Shown here piece by piece: positions 1 through 13,014 of a stretch of 64,000 nucleotides of DNA. Within the stretch, counting starts at the first letter, position 1; every line of letters begins with the position of its first letter. Position numbers and translations under genes: made by a program. Source of the DNA: Cloeon dipterum (Eukaryota > Arthropoda > Insecta > Ephemeroptera > Baetidae); assembly GCF_949628265.1 (NCBI RefSeq), contig NC_088786.1, positions 25,627,681-25,691,680 on the forward strand, read 5' to 3'. The notes beneath the pieces were generated by a model. The model did not search any database. It had not been told where the DNA came from and saw only the letters and a list, made by a program, of their open reading frames with translations.

Positions 1-2070
1 ATGAGCAATTATGGTCGCCGATTTCGCGAAATCCAGATTAAGGCAAATCTTGGTTTAAAGCGACTTTTTATTTGTACCGTTTTCCTTCTGTGGTTTCAGA
101 AACCACCATGGTTCGATACGTGACCACAAACAAACGCACCACGCAGTTCAAACAAAACGCCGTGACCCAGTATGAATTAATGTGAATAATTAATCGGCGC
201 ATATATACGCAGTAAGCGCGTTGGTTGCTGAATTTTATTCCTTCTGGCATCATAAAAAGTTAATTACTTTCCTCGTGCGAGACCGATAATTAAACGATTT
301 TCCTGCTTCGATTGAACTATCCCGGGGACCGCCCGCCATGATTAATTTTAATTACAGTAATCCACGCGCGGCTTGCTGAACGACGTCCGATCGATTGATC
401 GCCACTCCGCGAGACGTGCACGCGAATATGACTTGATTATCGGAAAAATATTCCGGCTTAATGGCGCTTGGCTGGCACAATCGACGTGCCCGCCGCCGCT
501 TGGATGGTTTCAAAAAGCGACGCGTCACAAAAGACTTTCTTTATCTCTTTGTAACGAGTGCCAAGCGTAATTTTTACTTTTTGTTTCACAAGAGCAGAGG
601 TGAAGTGGTGAATATTAAAAGTGGAGAGCATGCATGCACAATGCCGACGTTGGGGGCTTGAAAAAGGTTACGCTGCCGGGATAATATACACGCAATTGTC
701 CCGCTCGCCGCGTGCATGACAAGTCGCATTGGCCGATTTTCGCGCATTACGCAAACTCGAGAGGGTGCATCTCTTGTTTGAATTCGCGAGACGTGCCGCG
801 GCGGACAGCTGGGATTCGGCTCAAGACAATTAATCTCATTATTGCGATACATGCTGAGAAATGCACAATCACCCGTCGGCTCGAGAGAATATGGCGCGGC
901 GGCATTATTTTACAGCTCGCCGGCAACCCACACGACACACTGGATTTCCATTAGAGAGTAAATAATAAAAGCCATTATTCGTTGTTTGTTTATCGTGCAG
1001 CTCATTATGCCCGTGTCGAACAGCACTCTTTTATTTTTTCACCGTTCGATCACCGTGTATGTACACGGTATTGACGGTCCGTGTGCATGCAACTAGAAAG
1101 AGTCGCGCTCTTTCTCTCTCGTGCGCGCGGCGCGCACCGACTGCGCCTGCCTCTATAGTGCATGCTCTCGCGCATAATAATTAGTGTGGGCTAATGCATG
1201 GCAACTTTTATATTATTTTACAACAACTAGCTCCTCTCTCTCATTACTGCCTGCGTGTGATCGCGAGAGATTAGCTCCGAAAGATGCTTCTCGTCCGACT
1301 GGATTGCAAAACTCGTTTTATATCCAATTTTCTGATAAAGTTTTGTTTAAATCCACATTCTGTAAAATGAAAAAAAATATTAATTTCAGATGACCTCGTT
1401 CTATATGAGCCTCCCAAAACCAAATTAGGGGTCAAGGACTGACAAGCCAATTCAAAGAATATATTTTTTTAATACTGTGTGCGGGATTGAAAAAAAAAAT
1501 CAAAGATTTTTGAAAAGTACACGTTTAATTTTTGCAAGATTAAGATATACATGGAAATTAGCTGCATAAATTGATCTTTGTTCTTCATTTTCCTTTCAGG
1601 TCACAGAAACTGATAAATTTCATTATTTTGACTTTTGATATTTGATACTGTGATAAATTTGCTCAGTTTTTTTTCAAATCCCAGCAGGGATTGACTATGA
1701 AACTGGAAATTGGCCTTTTCACAGCAGACATGTATTCACTCGCCTGTAATGGCTTCCAATTTTCATTTGTAAGAAAAAACTATTTATATTAAAAAGCATC
1801 TTATGACCATGTTTTAAAAACTCAATGCTATAGGATATTAAAATTAAATTCAAAGAATTTAACATTGACTTTTAATCCAAAAAAATCCAAACCTGACCAA
1901 CCATTATCTAATCTGACAAAAGAGCAACCGTAAATTAATATAACTTGACATTTCTTGCATCCCTTTAACAGTGCAGCTCGCATTTGGCGTGAAATTAAGT
2001 TAATACCATTGACCCGGGTAATTTTTTTAACGGGAAAGAATTAAAAAAGCGTAAAAATGGCGTGTGCGAT
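1..2070. other. Noncoding stretch, no gene seen
   Basis: No open frame here shows splice-linked continuity or similarity to a family I recognise. The first 1.2 kb is moderately GC-rich with scattered AATTAAT motifs, then it becomes AT-rich. If the Drak-like exon at 5.9-6.1 kb is correctly identified, this stretch lies inside that gene's intron. Confidence 0.5.
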
Positions 2071-3486
2071 CTACAGTTGCGAATTCAATTTGTTTATCTG
2101 CATTGCGAGTCTTTGCTGCGTGAATCTGAAGAGTTCGATATCCATTGCGAGGACTTTCATCAGCTTCTTGCGCACCCTAGGTGGAAGCACCGCCTCCACA
2201 TCCAGGCCTAGATCTACGCGATTGCGGAATAGCAGAATGTCATTGTTGGCAGGGGAAACCAAAAAGTCAACTTGCTTGATTTGTGGTGCACGGCGCCTTG
2301 CATGAAGAGAGGCAGATACGCCTGAAGGGCGCGCAACGTGTCGATTTCCATGCCGACCACCCCGACCACGGAGAAGAACGACTCCATGTTGCGTTTCGCT
2401 TGCTCGAGCGCCACTCTGCTATGGTGGACCCTGACGATTGCGATTGGAGAAGCTTATTTTTCTCGGCACACGGAGTAAAAAAATAAACTCGCCTGCACTC
2501 GGGAGCAATGCCGCAAAAATGAGATACCATAGACGTTCTGTTAGTTCCTCGCAGCGGCACGCATTCTGGGTCGTCCGTCATGACGCAGTCGTTAAAGACC
2601 TTTTTTTCCCACTTGACGTCCAGGATTTTCTCCATGTGCCGCAGCCGGTCCTTCTCGGGGATCTTTGCCACGCGCACTTGCCAATATTTGACAGTGCGTA
2701 CTTCTTTGAATTCGTTCACGAATCTATTAATTGGATCGGAGACAAAAGAGGCATACGCTGGACGAGGGATCAATGCCACTCTATGCGAATATGTAAATTA
2801 TTTTATAACTTTAACACCGTCGTAAAGCAATTAAAATAAATTTGGTTGGGTATTTACAAACTTGCCTTTCGAAATCAATGAACGGCTTGTACGTGTCATG
2901 CACAAGCGGCGTTTTTAGCCTCTCGGCTATTTTAGAGATCTCTTCTGCGTAAACCTTGCCTTTTTCCTCGTTCAAAATTGCATCAGTCTCGGTTGTTGGC
3001 GACGTTTTGAGCGTGAAATTATTCAATGCAGACATGCTGCATAATATAAATATGCCATTTCTTAATTTTCGCCTGCAAAATTAAATAATCCGTATACCGC
3101 TTGAGAAGAGCTCTCACGCTGTCTTCTCTGGGTCCGTGAGGGACCGAAGTAAATATCAGGGTCCACGTGTAATCGGGCGTTCTGTTTCGGGCGAGAGCAC
3201 GCTCCGCCAATTCTGTTTTGAGAATTAATTTATGAGCGAGACGAAAATCGCTATTTTCGCGACACCCACCGGCCGAGAGGTCCTGAGTGGAAGCCTCGTT
3301 GTCGTCCGAAATGATGAAGTGTTGATTGACGCGGGGGCGCAGGCCGAAGTGAATGCCGACGTAAACGGCAATTGTTATGGTCGTCGGCCAGAACCACGTT
3401 GGCCATCTCATCGCGCGCGGCCTGCACTCTCCACAGCTGCTTCCGCTTTGGAGTGAGTGCACTGCCGAACCCTTCCGTTTCGCCAT
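2071..3486 (-). pseudogene. Uronyl/heparan 2-O-sulfotransferase (pipe)-like gene, frameshifted and catalytically degenerate
   Basis: Four minus-strand exons join in frame: 3486-3098, 3036-2866, 2780-2493 and 2430-2071. Exon 1 starts at an ATG in good context and encodes a short cytosolic tail, a membrane segment (PTTITIAVYVGIHFGL) and a stem, the layout of a type II Golgi sulfotransferase. Family landmarks follow: LIFTSVPHGPRE (5' PAPS-loop position), PFIDF, SDPINRFVNEF (3'-phosphate loop), FNDCV, HFCGIAPEC, VALEQAKRNMESFFSVVGV, LPLFMQGA and a C-terminal helix ending near QQRLAMQ. The enzymes normally use PAPS to sulfate 2-OH of uronic acids in glycosaminoglycans. Here the loop lysine of RVPK/RVGK is His, Arg of RDPxxR is Ser, and the HxH-type histidines are missing. 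Intron 1 is GT-AG; introns 2 and 3 fit only as GC-AG. Near 2280-2295 the frame changes with no possible intron. I infer a decaying gene; an assembly error at the frameshift is the alternative. Confidence 0.68.
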
Positions 3487-5882
3487 CCTGGTCGAGGCAC
3501 GTGACGTTCGAATTGAATTTATTTATGATGTGTGTGTAGCAGATTTGGTGGCTGTTTACAACGTCATCTGACACGCAGTCCATATTGCTTTGTTCCCACT
3601 GGCGGCTGGCGCCAAGCATTTTTGGCATCTTTGAGCCACATCGGGCTTTGAAGATTAAGTACATAGAGGTATAAGAAGGTTGGTTACAAATATGATTTTC
3701 CGTGGCACACTATAGAGAATTGCATAGTTTCCATTATGCGTTATTGGAATTTTTATCTTCTCTTTTTTCGACTGAATTGATTTAAGGATATTAAAAAAGA
3801 TTTACAACAACGGATTCCATCTATTTAACTGTAGCAGGTAATTCTAAAAGTTAAACGAACACATAAAATCGAAAAAGCGAAGAAATTAGTTTTGTATACA
3901 TTGTTTTTGAAGATTCTCTGCTTCAATCAATTCTAATTGTTTAAATTTCAAACTATAAATTTAAAAAGCTCTCTTTCCTTCTCTCCCACTCCACAATTCC
4001 TAAAAATTGTAATATGAGCTTAAAGTCAATTTTTGGCACAAACTAATAAATCTAGATTATCCATATAAGCTCTCTATTCCAATTTGTCGGTTTGAACAAG
4101 GTATTAATAAAAAATATTAACACATTTGAGAGTCAAATTTCCTCTGCCTTTAAACACGCGAGTTAAAACATAAATATTCAAAATTAATTATTGGGCACTA
4201 TTAAACGCGTGGGCTTCAAACACGATTTTGGCTGTTTCCAGACAACTTGATCTTCACAAGCATTTTAAATATACTCTTTATTATGATGTAGATTACACAG
4301 AACGAATAAAAAACAGCGAGTCGTAGATTTTATGCTGTATTTATTTATTCATCTGTGCATTATTTATTACGTCGTCCGGCGATAAATCAAAAGTGCTTAG
4401 TAGATACTGTGTATAGCATTTGCATTTCGCGCACTCCTCTGCACTGGCGCGGTGTTGAAATCCGAGATTTCTGGATCAAACACGTTTGCTTTCAAACGCA
4501 CGTGAAAACATAATTCAGCGCTTGGATGAAAAAAGCGCCTGTGTGGTTGACGCCATTTATCATAAAAGTGGCGACAAAATTCTCTTCAGTGTGCACAGCC
4601 GAGTATTAGCGTGTGTCTACGGCGCGGCGGCAGCATTATTAAAACAGCGATTAACAAGTCGTAAGCGCTCGGACCGCTGCATTATCAGCTTCCAAATATA
4701 GCAAAAAGACGCGGCCGCTTTCAGAGAAAACGTGAAAGAAAGCGCCGCGGGGACGTCTGTAAAAGCAGAAGCGCGAATATTTTGATTCGCATCAGCGTCC
4801 GAAAATGGCAACAACCAAGATAAACAAGAAACATAAAGACGGGTTTATTTGGCGCCAGACTTTTCTGCAACATCCGACCTGCAGAGCGTTTTATGTCTTT
4901 AAATATCACCGCGTGCTGCTCAGCAATAGAGTGAAATGCGTGAGTATACAAACTACGCCCGTGAAGATAGAGTGACCAATTCGGGGCGCCTTCGTGGAGT
5001 TCTTGCGGAGGATATTTTTTTAACGGGCGCGATACATAAAAAGCAGCGATGCTGGGATAGAGAGGAAGGTGATCGTGAGCATAGCTGGTGCGGATTATGT
5101 GATTAGAGGCATGTGGGAGGCACGCATGACTCACAAAAGCAGCCAGCCAGCCAGCGACTCACGAAAATAATAAAGCGCGAGCGCGTGTGGGTCGCCTACG
5201 AACCGCTCGCTCGGGCAATTTTTCGCTCCTGGAATTAATTGCAGTGACCGCACATTGCGCGCAAAATCGACGAGCTAATTAATAAGAAACGCCGCCGAGT
5301 GACACCCGTGGAAATCTCGATAAACTGAAATCGCGGCGCGCGGCTCTTTCTCTCCCGTAATGGCAGTGCTAAATTTATTTGTAACAAACACTCCCCGCCG
5401 CGTGCGAGATTTATATTATTTAACAGGCGCACCAATCATAATTCAATAAAGGGCGGGCGCTCTCCGATTGTGAGCTATAACTCTTCCACATTGGTCGCAC
5501 ATAAAGCACCTGTTGATTAAACGGCAGAGAGAGTGCAGTGAAATTGCCGGCCGCGCGTTCAAAAGGGTGACAGATTGATGAATAATGCCGTGTTTCCATT
5601 TACGTTTCACACGCAGATTCCAGAGCTCGTTTCTGTATAAAGCGATGCGCCCATCATTCAAGTCACTCGCACATAAACGCTCGGCGAGCGGCGGAAAGAT
5701 CTTATCAGAAATTCAGATTACCCAGCAGAGCACACAGTACAGTGTACGTAAAATCTGGAGCTAACGGACGGAAATTATTCAGAACGGCTGGATTTTCGAA
5801 AGTTGCTCGGCTCAAACCCACGATAGTTTTGTCTCCTGGTTCGACGTGTGACGAATTCAGAGGCTAAATAAGAATAACTAAA
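3487..5882. other. Noncoding stretch, probably intronic
   Basis: The open frames here lack coding character or domain similarity. In particular I searched both strands for the kinase-domain exons expected after the Drak-like exon and found none. The part from 3.7 to 4.4 kb is AT-rich. Confidence 0.45.
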
Positions 5883-5888
5883 ACTCAC

Positions 5889-6112
5889 GTTGCGAACGGC
5901 GCTGGGTCCATGTCGTAGTACTTCTCGATCGGCTCCCTTTTGATGAGTTTGGCGAGTTGCGTTTCGTCCACGATCACCAACCCCTGCTGCACATTCTGCT
6001 GCCGCCACTGCACCACCTTCTTGCTGCCGCCCCGCATGCGTCGCACCCTGCCACCCCCGGAGGGGCCGGGGCCGTCGACGGCGGCGGCGGATCCACCAGT
6101 TGGGAAGATCAT
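5889..6112 (-). CDS. Drak: Drak-like serine/threonine kinase, first coding exon (partial gene)
   Basis: The exon runs from an ATG at 6112 (context GCTGACC-ATG) to a consensus donor GTGAGT at 5888-5883, giving 74 codons plus two bases (phase 2). The N-terminal half is Gly/Pro/Arg-rich. The last 25 codons contain AKLIKREPIEKYYDMDPAPF, which resembles the segment just before the glycine-rich loop in insect Drak (pattern LIxxEPIxxxYxxxxxPFA). Drak belongs to the death-associated protein kinase family and acts on myosin regulatory light chain in epithelia. The kinase domain itself is not in the window, so it must lie further left beyond an intron of more than 5.8 kb. A possible acceptor (GGTCTGCAG) sits just upstream of the ATG, so a 5' UTR intron is plausible. 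The identification rests on about 20 residues. Confidence 0.5.
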
Positions 6113-9100
6113 GGTCAGCACCTGCAGACCAGCATCCACCGGACCAAGGACAGCAAGACGCTCCGACTGTTAGCCTGGGTAACCTCGGAGCTTCAGGTCT
6201 CGAGCGCGAGTGCCGAGTTGCCGGCCCAACGCACCGCGGCAGCCGCACGGCCCCCACCTTGCTCCGTGCGCGATTTGTTTGTTGCCTTTTTCATATTGTG
6301 GCACACTCAGGCTCCGCCTAATCGCTCCTGCCGCGCACAGCCAGACGCAAAATTGCTGCGCTTTTCATTCAGACGACTCAAATCCACCGTCTTAAGCAAT
6401 ATTTTGCTAATTAATTCGTCCCACAAGAAAAATCACTTTAATTTGTTTTTAATAATCCAGGAATTGAATACGGCAAAATAATCTTTGAAAATTTAATGAT
6501 ACTTGTATTTCATACTTTCTTGCTCTCTATTTAATTGTAAAATATATCATTTTAATTGAAACATTCACAATGACAAAAAAAAAATGATTTATCTCGTCTG
6601 TTGTTTATTTTTCCTCAGAACCTCTGCTCATTGTCAGCACATTCCGTGGGCTCACCGGGTACCTTGGCACAATGTGGCTATCTTTTCGCATCCCCGCACC
6701 GAGGTCTCTTATTGAAACGACAGACATTTGTCCCTAAAACCGCTGGAAAGGTGCGAAAAATAGCAGGTCGGTGCGCTTCCCAGCCCGTTGAGTTATTTGA
6801 GCATTTTGAGTCACTCGGGATCAACCTTTGGTATTTAATAAAGCTTTCATTTATTCGTAAAAAAGGTGAACGAATAAATCAAAATGCATATTTAATAAGA
6901 CTTATTGTTAGACGTATAAATTATTTCTAAATTATAATTGAAAATTTCCAATTTATTTTTATATAAGTACCAATTCAGGAAGAAAGCGCTTAAAATTAAA
7001 AAAATGTTTTGCCTTACTTTGAAAAATAAAATTTAGGCGTATTTTTAAGTTTCTCAACTTTTAAAATATTTTATTAGAAAAATAGCTAATTTACATGTAT
7101 TGTATATTTTTGTAAACAATATAGAGGCTAAAATCTACTTAAATTAAATAAATGCATTCTTTTGATTTGTTTTCTACAATGGCACTCTTCGTGTCAGGAA
7201 CCATACCGAGCGTTGACCTATTATTTCATTCATTTGAGGTAGGCCTGGGAATGGTAGGGTGAAAAGGATTACAGCTATTCGTCCTTGCTGGGTCAATGAA
7301 GGTGATAAAGATCCTTTGAGAGGGGCACCTGCATCAGGAGAGGCAGGAAATGTGTGCGTCTAAAATGGGGAAGCGGCAAAGAACATTAAGTAGTAGCTGT
7401 TAACTGCGTTACCAAAAAGAGATTTAGAAGAATACCTAAAGCAGTGCGCTCGACAGCAATTCTTGATGTACAGCATGTTCAAAATCATATTATTAGTGTT
7501 GACTCTATTGGTGAGATTAATTTTTTTGCTCTGCATGTTATGTGGTTTTTCTCTCGGTGTTTTTTCATGCATGAAAAGAGAGTATTGAGTAATTATAATA
7601 TTATACATGAAAGATTATATGCATACATCAAACAATGCTCGATTATAATATTAACTAGATGTTAACCGCCGAATTATTATTTAAGAAAATTGAAAGTTCC
7701 AATAACAAGGGTAAGAATATAGCCTGATTGCCACAAGCTAATATGTCACTATAATATAGTTTTATTTATTCTTAAATCAATGATTGATTCATATAAAAAA
7801 CATTTTGTTTTTAGACATTCTCTTGCTGGGGTCAACATGAATACTCTGTTCAAAATTATTTGAATCACGTGAAGTACCAGTATCCTCATCACCACTGCCA
7901 CGGAGACGAATGTCATCATCAGAATCTCAAAGAACATCAATTCACACGATTCGTTCAATTGCTCAAGTTTTACGCACTCCAGTATTTGAATCAACCTACA
8001 AAATTGTGTATAATAATCCAAATTTTGGCGCATTTGATAAGACCTATATCTGCATTGGCTGTTTTTATTTCAACGTAAGTTGGAAGATGTCCTGTGTAAA
8101 AGAGTAAAGAGCTTACAGTGATTATAACATAAATTTTAATAATGTTTGATAGCCACCTGGCTAAAAGATCAAAATTATATATTCAAAGGTTTTAACTAGC
8201 AATAAGCAACCGCAATCAAAGAAAATCTTCAGTTTGAAAATTTTACTGCTAAAAAGTATTTTGAAAATATATGTATGTGTGATGTTGAATACAAATTAAA
8301 CTTTACCTTATGGATAATTGTACAAGCATATATTCATAAAGAATGCAATGGGAAATTATAAATGTAGAGCTGGAGAATACACAAGTTTTTACCTAGATTT
8401 CAATTAATGTTTCTGAAACTGATATTTTGGCGAATGTAAATGAAAAAAATCATAAAACTATATTCGAATTGATTTATGTTAAAGGCTTCATTATGAGTTT
8501 CGCAACGCAATATAATATACAGTTGCTGCTTAGCGCTAAACAGGTATTTCGCAAACACAGCCGAAGCCAGAATTTTGCAAAACAAATAAATGTTTTATTG
8601 TTGCGCTTGGAGTGTGCAAATGTGTGAACATACACGGGTGGCCTTGTCAATAAAGCATAAATTGCTAACGCACCTCGCTAAGAGCACGCAAATCAAATAT
8701 TAAAATGGTTGCATTCCTTTGAGGCTCGCCGTCAGCGTTAATAGAAAGAAAATCGCAGACAAACTATCCCTACCGCAGGTTGTGCGTGTTGCCGACACTT
8801 TGAAATAATTATTCCACTCTCTCGTCGCTAAAAGCTAGGCTTGTTTTCTTTACTGGCGCCGCTTTTCCGCGCGCGCATTTTTTCCATTTTTGCAATGAGA
8901 ACCGTGCACGCGCGTGTATCAGCAGACTAATTAATTACTCATTGTGTACATAAACGACTGATTTTCCCATAATACATATTTAAAATGTTGTCATTGCGCA
9001 CGGGATACAACGACGCTTGGCGCGGCGCGTTGAAAATGTTGCGGCGCACATGAGTGCTCGTGCACCGCGATGTCATTATGCTGACTTTGACCGCTGGAAC

Positions 9101-12100
9101 CTGTGCATTAAAAAGCGGCATTACTTCCCGTAATTATGCAATCGCAAAGACAACGCTGTTTTCATGACAAAGTGGACAAGCGGAACACTACCGCGTGTTT
9201 GGTTCATTGATGTTTTCACTCACATTTTTACTTCCTCCTGTTTTGTAACCCTTATCAAATTTTAAATTTAACATAAATCGCATTTATAAGACAACAAATT
9301 GGGCTTTACCAGCTTTTTATGACGTTTCATCGTCGGGCTCACAAATAGGTTGAACAAATTATTCATAAAGATAATTAATTGCAATTTAATTAACCCCATG
9401 ATTGTTTCATAGTCTGTTTTTTTTCAAAAGTGAATTTTTACAGGCGCATTATTTAGCATATATTGCCATATTTTTAGGAATTTCAATTCATTTGCGCGAC
9501 TTCTTTGATTTTTTTAGTTCGTTATTATGATTTCACTGGAAAATTTTCGACTATTTTCGATGATGAATAATCAGACTTGACCCAAAAGTGACAATCTCTG
9601 ACATTATCCTGCTTAAAATTGTCGCTGGAACTCAACTTATCTACAGTATCAAATTTATTAAATCTGTTAGTACTTCAACTAAACCATTCTAATTTTTCTG
9701 ATTATTTACATTTCCCTAAAAATGTGTCAAAGTGCATTCTCTGTGATCTTGTTGAACATGTGTTAAATGTTGCTGAACAGGTGCAATAAATGCTGACAAT
9801 AGAAGGAAAAATTGCCATGGAAAATTCTGTTGCTAAATTACAAATATTTAATTCCATATATTGATAGCTACTTGTTCCCTTTAAGTGCATTCATTAGAAT
9901 GCAGTCAATTGTTTTCCTCCACAAGCAGAGCAACATAGCGCAACAAATCTCTGCCACGTGGTGAGTTAGATCCTCAGCTTGAAATGTGGATATTTATTTT
10001 TTCAAAGCAAAAATACAATATTTGTATTAACTTGTGTCTCTTACCCTCGATCTATTTGACACTCAGGTAGATCTCAGACGCAGGGAACAACAAAGGGATT
10101 AGCCTGTATCGCCAGGTGGTGTGCAACAATCAGTGAACCCTTACTGCACCTTCTCCCCCACTGCACAATCAGACTCGCACGGAAGCAGTCACAACAATAA
10201 GTTCTCTCTCCGGCTAGGATGAGATTTGGTGCGAGAATATTCTAGAAACCTGATCTCAAATTAATCAGACCCGCACTACGGGGTTAAGTGTCATAATTGT
10301 TTATATTCGAATGTTATGTTTTCATTGTTATAATCATTTATTGTATTTGTGATTTTTGATTATTCATGCAATTTCACGGTCTTGATTTTACTAATACTTC
10401 AACCACGACACTTGAATAAAAGACGCATTTCTGTCAAGGCTCCACGTACCCACAGCAGTATCCTTTTGTTGCTCTGCGTTGCTTTACATTTTTCTGTCTC
10501 CCAAAGTTAGTCTTCACCCCTTAAATTTGCCCTGCATTATATTCAGTGCGTCATTGCCAGATTTATTTTTTGTGGTGCAACATTTTTACTACAAAACCGT
10601 CTCTGTCGCACGTGAAACTCCAACCGTACCAGTCATAACAACTGCTGCGCGCTATATGAATTGATGATGTATTTTGCTACTATTTGACGGTTAGTTTTTC
10701 TTTATTACTTATGCTTGATTGGTGGATGGGTGCCTTATGCGAACATATCAAATCAGTTGAGATATTTTAAACAATCGTTTCATCTATAGGCAAAATAATT
10801 ATTAAATTATTTTAGATTTCACAATGGTTTATTTGGAGCGTAATATGATATTTTTGCCCTTGATTAATCACTTTTATGGGCGTTTTGCCGTGGATTTGCA
10901 ACAGCAAGCTTATAACTGCTTATAACCAAAAAATCCAGCTAAGCTGCAACAAATAAGCAACAGCAGAGTATTGTGTCTATCCAATGTTACAATGTTGGGC
11001 AAACTCTTCTTTTTAGCTCTTATTTTGAGAGAAGGGGGAAGGGACGATACCTTGAAAGGGACAAATTGATTGTAAGACTTACCATGTTGGTAGGAAAAAA
11101 ATCAAAAAGCAAAAATATTAAATTAAAAAATGACCGTTGGAAAAGGTTGTAGCTAACCGTCTGCATCATTCAGAAGCAAGCTGTTCATAATGGAGCGCTC
11201 TCAGTTAATTTTGATTACGATGTAGGAAAAAAGTAGCAAATTTTAATAAAACAACAATTATTTACTCGGTTTGCATGCCATAGATTTTTGTCAGGGGTTT
11301 ACCTGACGATATTACGATCAATATTATTTGTAACGAGGCAATCAATGTAAAATATTCGGGCGCCCAAAGGGGAGCGTGGAGGGAGAGTCTCAGGTTATAC
11401 AATCACCCCTCACGGAGGGGAGCGCTCGCACACACACCCGCGACGGCTCTCTCGGTCTTTCTCCTGCTGGCGGCAGACCGGTCAAGTCGGGCCACGTGCT
11501 CTAGCTCTCCCTTGGCTCATCCCAATAAACCGCCATAGGTATGGATTTCAAACCACCGACCCTTCTTTCCTTTATCGACTGGCTAAATACGCAGTCGAAC
11601 CTTTTCCGTAGTAATGGCTAAGAGAATAAAGCTCAGACTCGTGAGGAATATGCCCTGCTGACAATTTTGTTCTGTGTCAATCAAATGTATCGTTACGAAC
11701 CCCAAGATCACACCATCTCTGGTCAGTGCGGAAATTGTTTAATTGTTTTAATTGCTGAATATGTAACAATTTGTAAGTAATGTAGATTTTGTGGTGCGCT
11801 GTGTAAAAAGTATCATATTTTGAAATGTTCAACAAAAATAATTAATAGAAGCAGCAAAGAATTGTAAAAATTGATACGGATAATTGTAGGCCCTCAATTA
11901 GTGTTGCACGAATAATTGCGTTTAGTAAATTATTCATATATAATACGACGATTTGACACCTATTGATTTTCTTTTCAAAGTTTCAGAGCTGAATTACGGG
12001 TTGCAAACTCAAAACTTTGGGAAGAATTTGTAATTTTGCTCGAGCAAAACAATTAAGTCATCGAACGAAAAATTTCAGCCCGGTCATTTTTTACGCACAA

Positions 12101-12300
12101 ACAGAAATCATTTATGCCGTGATCAAAAGACATTTCTCAGCCGTGGCAGATCTTTAATTATTATTTTACCCCGGCACTGCCTGACAGTAAGTCTGGCCGC
12201 CGTGAGAGAAATCTCTATCTCACACACGCACAGAGCCTGTTGCTATAATATATGGTTGCTATGGTTGTGAAGCTGGCCCCTGCTAGGCACGCTGGCCCGC
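6113..12300. other. Long AT-rich stretch without a recognisable gene
   Basis: GC-rich sequence next to the Drak-like exon (to about 6.35 kb) is probably its promoter and 5' UTR. Beyond that the DNA is AT-rich with only short frames. Two islands of higher GC stand out, at about 10.06-10.28 kb and 11.34-11.72 kb, but neither gives a coding frame or an RNA gene I recognise. A minus-strand frame at 7749-8033 has one hydrophobic stretch but no supporting exons. Confidence 0.45.
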
Positions 12301-13014
12301 AGAGCGACGATCAGATTGGCTCGGCTGCTGCCTGCTTCACAGGCGCGTGACGTCACCGCTACTCAAGAGCCGTTCTCACTGTCAGCTGTTGGGTTGTTTG
12401 CGGCACGGACGGTGGACGGCGACTGCTCGGGACGAAGCCCTCGACGAAATGGACACGAGCCGGACGCGCTCGCCGCCCTTCTAGCAGACGCAGGTACCTT
12501 GTACCACGCTCGGGGCCGCCGCGGCGCCGATATCGGGCCCACAAAGTCGGCGTTCTAACGGCATTGGCGGAGCATTGACCCGGCCAGCTGTCATTTCGAC
12601 CGCTTGCTCGGCCCCCTGAAGCGCAAAATTTTTCGGGTTTCGGCTGCTTTTCGACCGGGACCCTCGCTCGTTTGCAGTTTTTCCAATTGAAGTGGTGAAA
12701 AACTCGCCATCTTGTGCTTGCCTGTCGGCACGAGCAGTGGGAAATTTCCCATTTCGGCAGTAATCGGATGTTGAGGGCCGTGAACAAGCTTTGAATCGCG
12801 ATTGAGCTCGGGCACGTCTAATAACACAACCGGCGCGGAGATAATTTATTTTAAGTTGCGTAGATGTCTAAAAAAACGTCACCAAAAGTTTTAAACCTCC
12901 AACGGATCGACATTATTGCCGCGTCTGTAAGCAACTTTCGCTCGCTGTAATCGCTTGTGATATTTTGATTTCACAATGAACGGATGACATAATGACAACA
13001 ATTTCAGGGGCCCG
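12301..13014 (+). promoter_or_regulatory. GC-rich promoter and 5' UTR region of Sgf11
   Basis: GC content rises sharply between 12.2 and 12.6 kb, in contrast to the AT-rich flanks. A perfect palindromic CRE (TGACGTCA) lies at 12348-12355. A splice acceptor (CAATTTCAG) ends at 13007, eight bases before the Sgf11 ATG, so a noncoding first exon probably lies in the GC-rich block with a 5' UTR intron following. The transcription start is not defined by the sequence. Confidence 0.4.

Noticed and set aside
3486-3664. Minus-strand frame containing CGSKMPKML, looking like a sulfotransferase PAPS loop (RVPKCGS)
   Set aside because: The true loop position is in exon 1 (LIFTSVPHGPRE), which continues in frame to exon 2; the upstream frame does not join and is probably 5' UTR.
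5957-6481. Plus-strand frame of 174 codons
   Set aside because: It runs antisense to the Drak-like exon and its GC-rich promoter, with no domain and no splice partners.
7749-8033. Minus-strand frame with a hydrophobic segment, considered as a chemoreceptor exon
   Set aside because: One possible membrane helix only, AT-rich composition, and no adjoining exons or family motifs.
12316-12827. Overlapping frames on both strands in the GC-rich block before Sgf11
   Set aside because: GC-rich DNA is naturally poor in stops; no motif or splice continuity was found, and a promoter explains the block better.
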